Assembly (NCBI GenBank): GCA_963841425.1
Contig: CAWJCL010000002.1
Location: forward strand, 372,001 to 436,000
Direction of reading: 5' to 3'
DNA from: DATEOR01 sp963841425
GTDB lineage: Bacteria; Actinomycetota; Thermoleophilia; Gaiellales; Gaiellaceae
Length of the DNA stretch: 64,000 nucleotides
Part shown: positions 61,232 to 64,000 of the stretch, in pieces
Layout of the letters: every line of letters starts with the position of its first letter
Numbering within the stretch: the first letter of the stretch is position 1
Notes under the pieces: model-generated
Told to the model about the DNA's origin: nothing
Database searches by the model: none
The model's input: the letters and a program-made list of their open reading frames with translations, nothing else
Position numbers and translations under genes: made by a program

Positions 61232-61303
61232 GCCCATCGGTCTCCCTCAGGCGTTCCGAGAGCCCTGAAACGAGGGGTTTCCCCTCAAGAGTTCCCGATG
61301 GGC
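61232..61303 (-). promoter_or_regulatory. Folded leader of the GH16 gene
   Basis: GCCCATCGG and CCGATGGGC form a perfect 9-bp closing stem. Inside it GAGGGG-AAA-CCCCTC and TCAGG..CCTGA make two hairpins joined by short A/G-rich stretches (GAACTCTT, GGAACG). The only purine-rich ribosome-site candidate (GAGGGAG) lies within, and the closing stem overlaps the first ATG. It looks like a three-way-junction regulatory leader. I do not recognise it as a named riboswitch. Confidence 0.45.
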
Positions 61304-61350
61304 GCATGCTTGGTGGCTCCACGAGCCGCGTGCGTACTAGGCGGGCGACC

Positions 61351-62214
61351 TCACCGCCGCCACACCCTTACCCAGTCGACCTTCGTCCGGAGGGTGTCCG
61401 GGGTCGAGGCGTCCGGGGTGTCGGCCCAGCCGATCCACATGTCGAAGAGCAAGAACATCGGCTGGTCGGTGGACGCGAACGTCGAAGTGCGCAAAACCTT
61501 GTGACCGTCGAGGTACCAGCGCACCTCACTCGCCGTCCACAACACGGCGTACTTGTGGAAGCGCTTAGTGAGATTGGCCCCGACCGTCTTCCAGGCGGGG
61601 TGGTTGGTGCTGTCCTGGGCTCCATACGAGCCGTTGGTGTTCCGGTGCAGCGTGCCGTAGAAGACGTGTGGCTCGAGGCCCTGCCCCTCGAAGACATCCA
61701 GTTCGGAGTTCCAGCAGAGGGCGGCGGCCAGGCCGTTCTTCTCGCAGTAGGGGTTGATCGACGGCCAGTCCTGGTTGGTCGCGTTGCGGTAGGAGGAGAG
61801 CCAGAACGCGGGCCAGGCGCCCTTCCCCTTAGTCCACTTCATGCGTGCCTCGAAGTACCCTCGCTTGAACACCCGAGGCTTCGAGCCGGCCTCGCTCGAG
61901 AGGGTGATATCCGGGTAACCCTGTGAACGGCGGCTGACGAGGTTGAGCACTCCGTCACGGACGAAGATGGCGTTGGCAGGCGAGCCGGGGTCGTACCAGA
62001 TCCCCTTGCCCCAAGCCGTGCTCCCGAGTTTGTCGAAGTCGTCACGAAACACCTGGTGATAGCCCTGGCCGGCAATCGGCTTTGGCTTGTGACCTCTGAA
62101 CGTCCCCGCAGCTGCCGTGGCGGTGAAAAGAGCAAACGCGGCGGCCGGAAGAACGAGGAGGGCGGCCCACCGGGCGTGCAGCCGAGCCGCCGAAGACTCC
62201 TTGGGACCGATCAT
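61351..62214 (-). CDS. Secreted GH16 family glycoside hydrolase, paralogue 1
   Basis: 287 residues from the ATG at 62214. Signal peptide (WAALLVLPAAAFALFTATAA), then IAGQGYHQVFRDDFDKLGS near 60, GYFEARMKWTKGKGAWPAFW near 130, the catalytic WNSELDVFEGQGLEPHVFYG near 180 and a C-terminus ending TLRTKVDWVRVWRR. A beta-glucanase-like fold acting outside the cell. Its second half closely matches paralogue 2 immediately upstream on the strand, so the pair arose by tandem duplication. Confidence 0.88.
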   Translation of the reverse strand: MIGPKESSAARLHARWAALLVLPAAAFALFTATAAAGTFRGHKPKPIAGQGYHQVFRDDFDKLGSTAWGKGIWYDPGSPANAIFVRDGVLNLVSRRSQGYPDITLSSEAGSKPRVFKRGYFEARMKWTKGKGAWPAFWLSSYRNATNQDWPSINPYCEKNGLAAALCWNSELDVFEGQGLEPHVFYGTLHRNTNGSYGAQDSTNHPAWKTVGANLTKRFHKYAVLWTASEVRWYLDGHKVLRTSTFASTDQPMFLLFDMWIGWADTPDASTPDTLRTKVDWVRVWRR

Positions 62215-62269
62215 CCGGCATCGCCTTCGAGCGGCGCCGCGAGACGGAGCAGCGCCCCCTGGCAATCAC

Positions 62270-63100
62270 TCACCGGCGCCAGACCCTCACCCAGTCGACC
62301 TTCGTTCGGAGGCTGTCCGGGGTCGCGGCGTTCGGGCTGTCTGCCCAGCCGATCCACATGTCGAAGAGGAGGAACATCGGCTGGTCGGTCGAGGCGAAAC
62401 TGGGCGCACGCAAGACCTGATGACCGTCGAGGTACCAGCGCACCTCATTCGCCGTCCACAACACGGCGTACTTGTGGAAGCTCTTCGTGAGATCGGCCCC
62501 GACCGTCTTCCAGGCGGGGATGTTCGTGCTATCGGAAACGCCGTAGTAGTCGTTCGTGTTTCTGTGCAGCGTGCCGTAGAAGACGTGCGGCTCTGCGCCC
62601 TGCCCCTCGAAGACGTCCAGTTCGGAGTTCCAGCAACGGACTTCGGGCAGCCCGTTGTTCGCGCAGTAGGGGTTGATGGACGGGAACGCAGGGTTTTTCG
62701 CGTGTCGAGTGGAGACGAGCCAGAAGGCCGGCCAGGCGCCGAGGCCCTTCGTCCAGCGCATGCGCGCCTCGAAATAGCCGCGCCGAAACGACCGCGACTT
62801 GAGCGTCGTCACGGTTATGTTCGGGTAACCCTGGTTGCGGCGCGAGACGAGGTTGAGGACGCCGCCCTTCGAGTAGACCGCGTGGCGTGGAGGCGGGTCG
62901 TCGTACCAGATTTTCCGCGTCCAGACGTGCTTGCGGAAATGGCCGAAGTCGTCGCGGAAGGCGAGGTGGTAGCCCTTCCCAGCGATGGGGCCGGGCGCCT
63001 TCGCCGCCGCTGCGGGGGCGGCAATGGCTGCGAGAGAGAACGCTGCCGCGACGAGCTTGAGGAGGGGCCGGCTCAAGTCGGCGGCGACTATAGCCCCCAA
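62270..63100 (-). CDS. Secreted GH16 family glycoside hydrolase, paralogue 2
   Basis: 276 residues. Signal peptide (LLKLVAAAFSLAAIAAPAAA), IAGKGYHLAFRDDFGHFRKH near 40, GYFEARMRWTKGLGAWPAFW near 115, catalytic WNSELDVFEGQGAEPHVFYG near 165 and the same C-terminal block as paralogue 1 (SLRTKVDWVRVWRR). It precedes paralogue 1 with a 55-nt gap. Three GH16 genes beside a Wzx/Wzy locus suggest turnover or release of the polymer made here. Confidence 0.88.
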   Translation of the reverse strand: MGAIVAADLSRPLLKLVAAAFSLAAIAAPAAAAKAPGPIAGKGYHLAFRDDFGHFRKHVWTRKIWYDDPPPRHAVYSKGGVLNLVSRRNQGYPNITVTTLKSRSFRRGYFEARMRWTKGLGAWPAFWLVSTRHAKNPAFPSINPYCANNGLPEVRCWNSELDVFEGQGAEPHVFYGTLHRNTNDYYGVSDSTNIPAWKTVGADLTKSFHKYAVLWTANEVRWYLDGHQVLRAPSFASTDQPMFLLFDMWIGWADSPNAATPDSLRTKVDWVRVWRR

Positions 63101-63423
63101 TTCAGACGATTCAGACCGGTCCAGCTGGAAATTAACGGAATCCTTTTGGACGTTTAACGAAATTCTTCAACCTCGGCTCGCCGGCCTCGCGGCGCGCACA
63201 CCCCCTTTTGCCGGGGACGCAAACCGTCCTTTCGGTCAGTCGGATTTGGCTTGTTGCCTTGGTATGTTCGGCCTCTGCGGACTGCTGCGCAGACGTTGCG
63301 CACCAGGGAGAGGGAGGTTGGGACGACAGGACAGCGGCAATCCAGGCTGCGCCTTGACGGTGCGGCCGGTTCGAGCACGGCACAGGATGGCGCCTGCCCG
63401 GCTTCCGGGGCCGGTGAAAGCGC
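63101..63423. promoter_or_regulatory. Divergent intergenic region before the glycosylphosphotransferase
   Basis: 323 nt. It contains AT-richer stretches (TTAACGGAATCC, GTTTAACGAAATTC near 63131-63168) suited to promoters on both strands. Two small plus-strand hairpins follow (CCCC..GGGG and GGAC-GCAAACC-GTCC near 63200-63228). No confident riboswitch match and no coding region were found. Confidence 0.35.
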
Positions 63424-64000
63424 ATGAGCCAGGTCACCGCGCAGCACGCCGAGGTCGAGCTCGCCAGCGTCCAGCCTCTCCCGCTCCCCTGGGCCGGCCG
63501 GCCGCGACGGGCCTGGGGACAGCTCGCCCTCGCGACGGATGCATCGATGCTCGCGCTGGCGGTTCTGTCTGCCGAGATCTGGGCCCACGCCGCCGCGACC
63601 GGGATCCCGAGGGGCTGGGCGGCCGTGCTCCTCTGCACCACGCTCCTTGCCCTCAACCGTAAGCGCCTCCACCGCTCACCCCTTCACCTTCGCGTCATCG
63701 ACACCCTGGTCGCCGTCGTCCTGGCGACCGCGTTCGCGACCTCGACGACGATCACCCTCCTCGTGCTGGCCGGCGACTCGGACGATCTCGCCGCTCAGAC
63801 TGTGCGGCTCGCCTTCCTCGCGGCGGCGTTCGTCGGCGCCGGTCGCGTCACCCTCACCCTCCGCGAGCGGCGCACGCGCCGTTCGGGGTCGTCCGGCTCC
63901 CGCGCGCTGATCGTCGGCGCAGGGCAGGTCGGCCGGCGTCTGGCGAGGCGACTCAACGAGTATCCCGAGTTCGGCCTGAAGCCGATCGGATTCCTCGACA
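63424..64000 (+). CDS. Polyprenyl glycosylphosphotransferase (sugar transferase), N-terminal part
   Basis: Runs off the right window edge with 192 residues visible from the ATG at 63424. Several membrane helices (LALATDASMLALAVLSAEIW, AAVLLCTTLLALN, VIDTLVAVVLATAFATSTTI, LAFLAAAFVGAGRVTLTL) precede a CoA-binding-like Rossmann region RALIVGAGQVGRRLARRLNE followed by YPEFGLKPIGFLD. This is the N-terminal layout of WbaP/exopolysaccharide-type initiating transferases. The catalytic sugar-transferase domain should lie outside the window. It would start the polymer on undecaprenyl phosphate. Confidence 0.87.
   Translation, partial: MSQVTAQHAEVELASVQPLPLPWAGRPRRAWGQLALATDASMLALAVLSAEIWAHAAATGIPRGWAAVLLCTTLLALNRKRLHRSPLHLRVIDTLVAVVLATAFATSTTITLLVLAGDSDDLAAQTVRLAFLAAAFVGAGRVTLTLRERRTRRSGSSGSRALIVGAGQVGRRLARRLNEYPEFGLKPIGFLD

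Noticed and set aside
63190..63260. GGGGACGCAAACC resembling part of a c-di-GMP-I riboswitch
   Set aside because: The matching GGGCAAACC half and the tetraloop receptor are missing, and only two short hairpins form.

Overview
This 64 kb window is a high-GC actinobacterial chromosome segment. The housekeeping order rpmE / prfA-prmC-sua5-glyA-upp-wecA-atpI-atpB is the one usual in Actinomycetota. The GC bias, the ETF:quinone oxidoreductase operon and the Wzx/Wzy-type envelope genes suggest a Thermoleophilia-like lineage, but that placement is inference. No tRNA, rRNA, CRISPR array or prophage was seen.

Layout. 1-8.2 kb: methionine-salvage and SAH enzymes (mtnA, ahcY), nucleotide-sugar genes (cupin, sugar-1-P nucleotidyltransferase, UDP-glucose dehydrogenase), an LCP wall ligase, a YbdK-type carboxylate-amine ligase and an alpha/beta hydrolase. 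8.2-8.9 kb: a decayed IS481-family element flanked by GCTAGC repeats. 8.9-10.9 kb: a pair of MetE-barrel proteins, only one of which keeps the zinc site. 11-25.5 kb: the F-type ATP synthase operon, split between atpG and atpD by about 7 kb holding a Kelch protein, a DppABCDF peptide transporter and a zinc-finger anti-sigma-like protein. 25.5-37.3 kb: WecA-like transferase, upp, glyA, sua5, prmC, prfA, DUF1385, rpmE, a PLP dehydratase and etfB-etfA-ETF:QO (etfA carries two compensating frameshifts). 37.3-41.8 kb: M23 peptidase, TPP-riboswitch-controlled thiG-thiS-thiE, enoyl-CoA hydratase, a B12-binding protein and a metallo-beta-lactamase. 42-48.8 kb: a lasso-peptide-type RiPP cluster with a 2OG-Fe oxygenase, RRE/PqqD protein (B1), Asn-synthetase-like cyclase (C), a 60-residue precursor, an HPr-kinase-like protein, B2 protease, nucleotidyltransferase and ABC exporter. 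49-64 kb: a LuxR-type regulator without its phospho-acceptor Asp, then an envelope polysaccharide locus (UDP-xylose synthase, Wzz/BY-kinase, a fused Wzx-Wzy protein, tyvelose-type epimerase, glycosyltransferase, three GH16 hydrolases and the start of a polyprenyl glycosylphosphotransferase).

The most unusual signal is not a protein. Four intergenic gaps (282-445, 6155-6320, 26672-26838, 41831-41994) each hold a 164-167 nt element with two invariant core strings separated by a variable but self-complementary hairpin. The arms differ in sequence, yet each pairs with its partner into a long rod, and the arms have constant lengths: 53-54 nt on the 5' side and exactly 59 nt on the 3' side. This is the pattern of a conserved structured RNA that I do not recognise. 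In three of the four copies it lies in the sense orientation directly upstream of a gene (mtnA, the WecA-like gene, and the 2OG oxygenase that opens the RiPP cluster), and G-rich Shine-Dalgarno-like sequence falls within its terminal stem.

UDP-glucose dehydrogenase near 4 kb and UDP-glucuronate decarboxylase near 50 kb would together give UDP-xylose for the polysaccharide locus.
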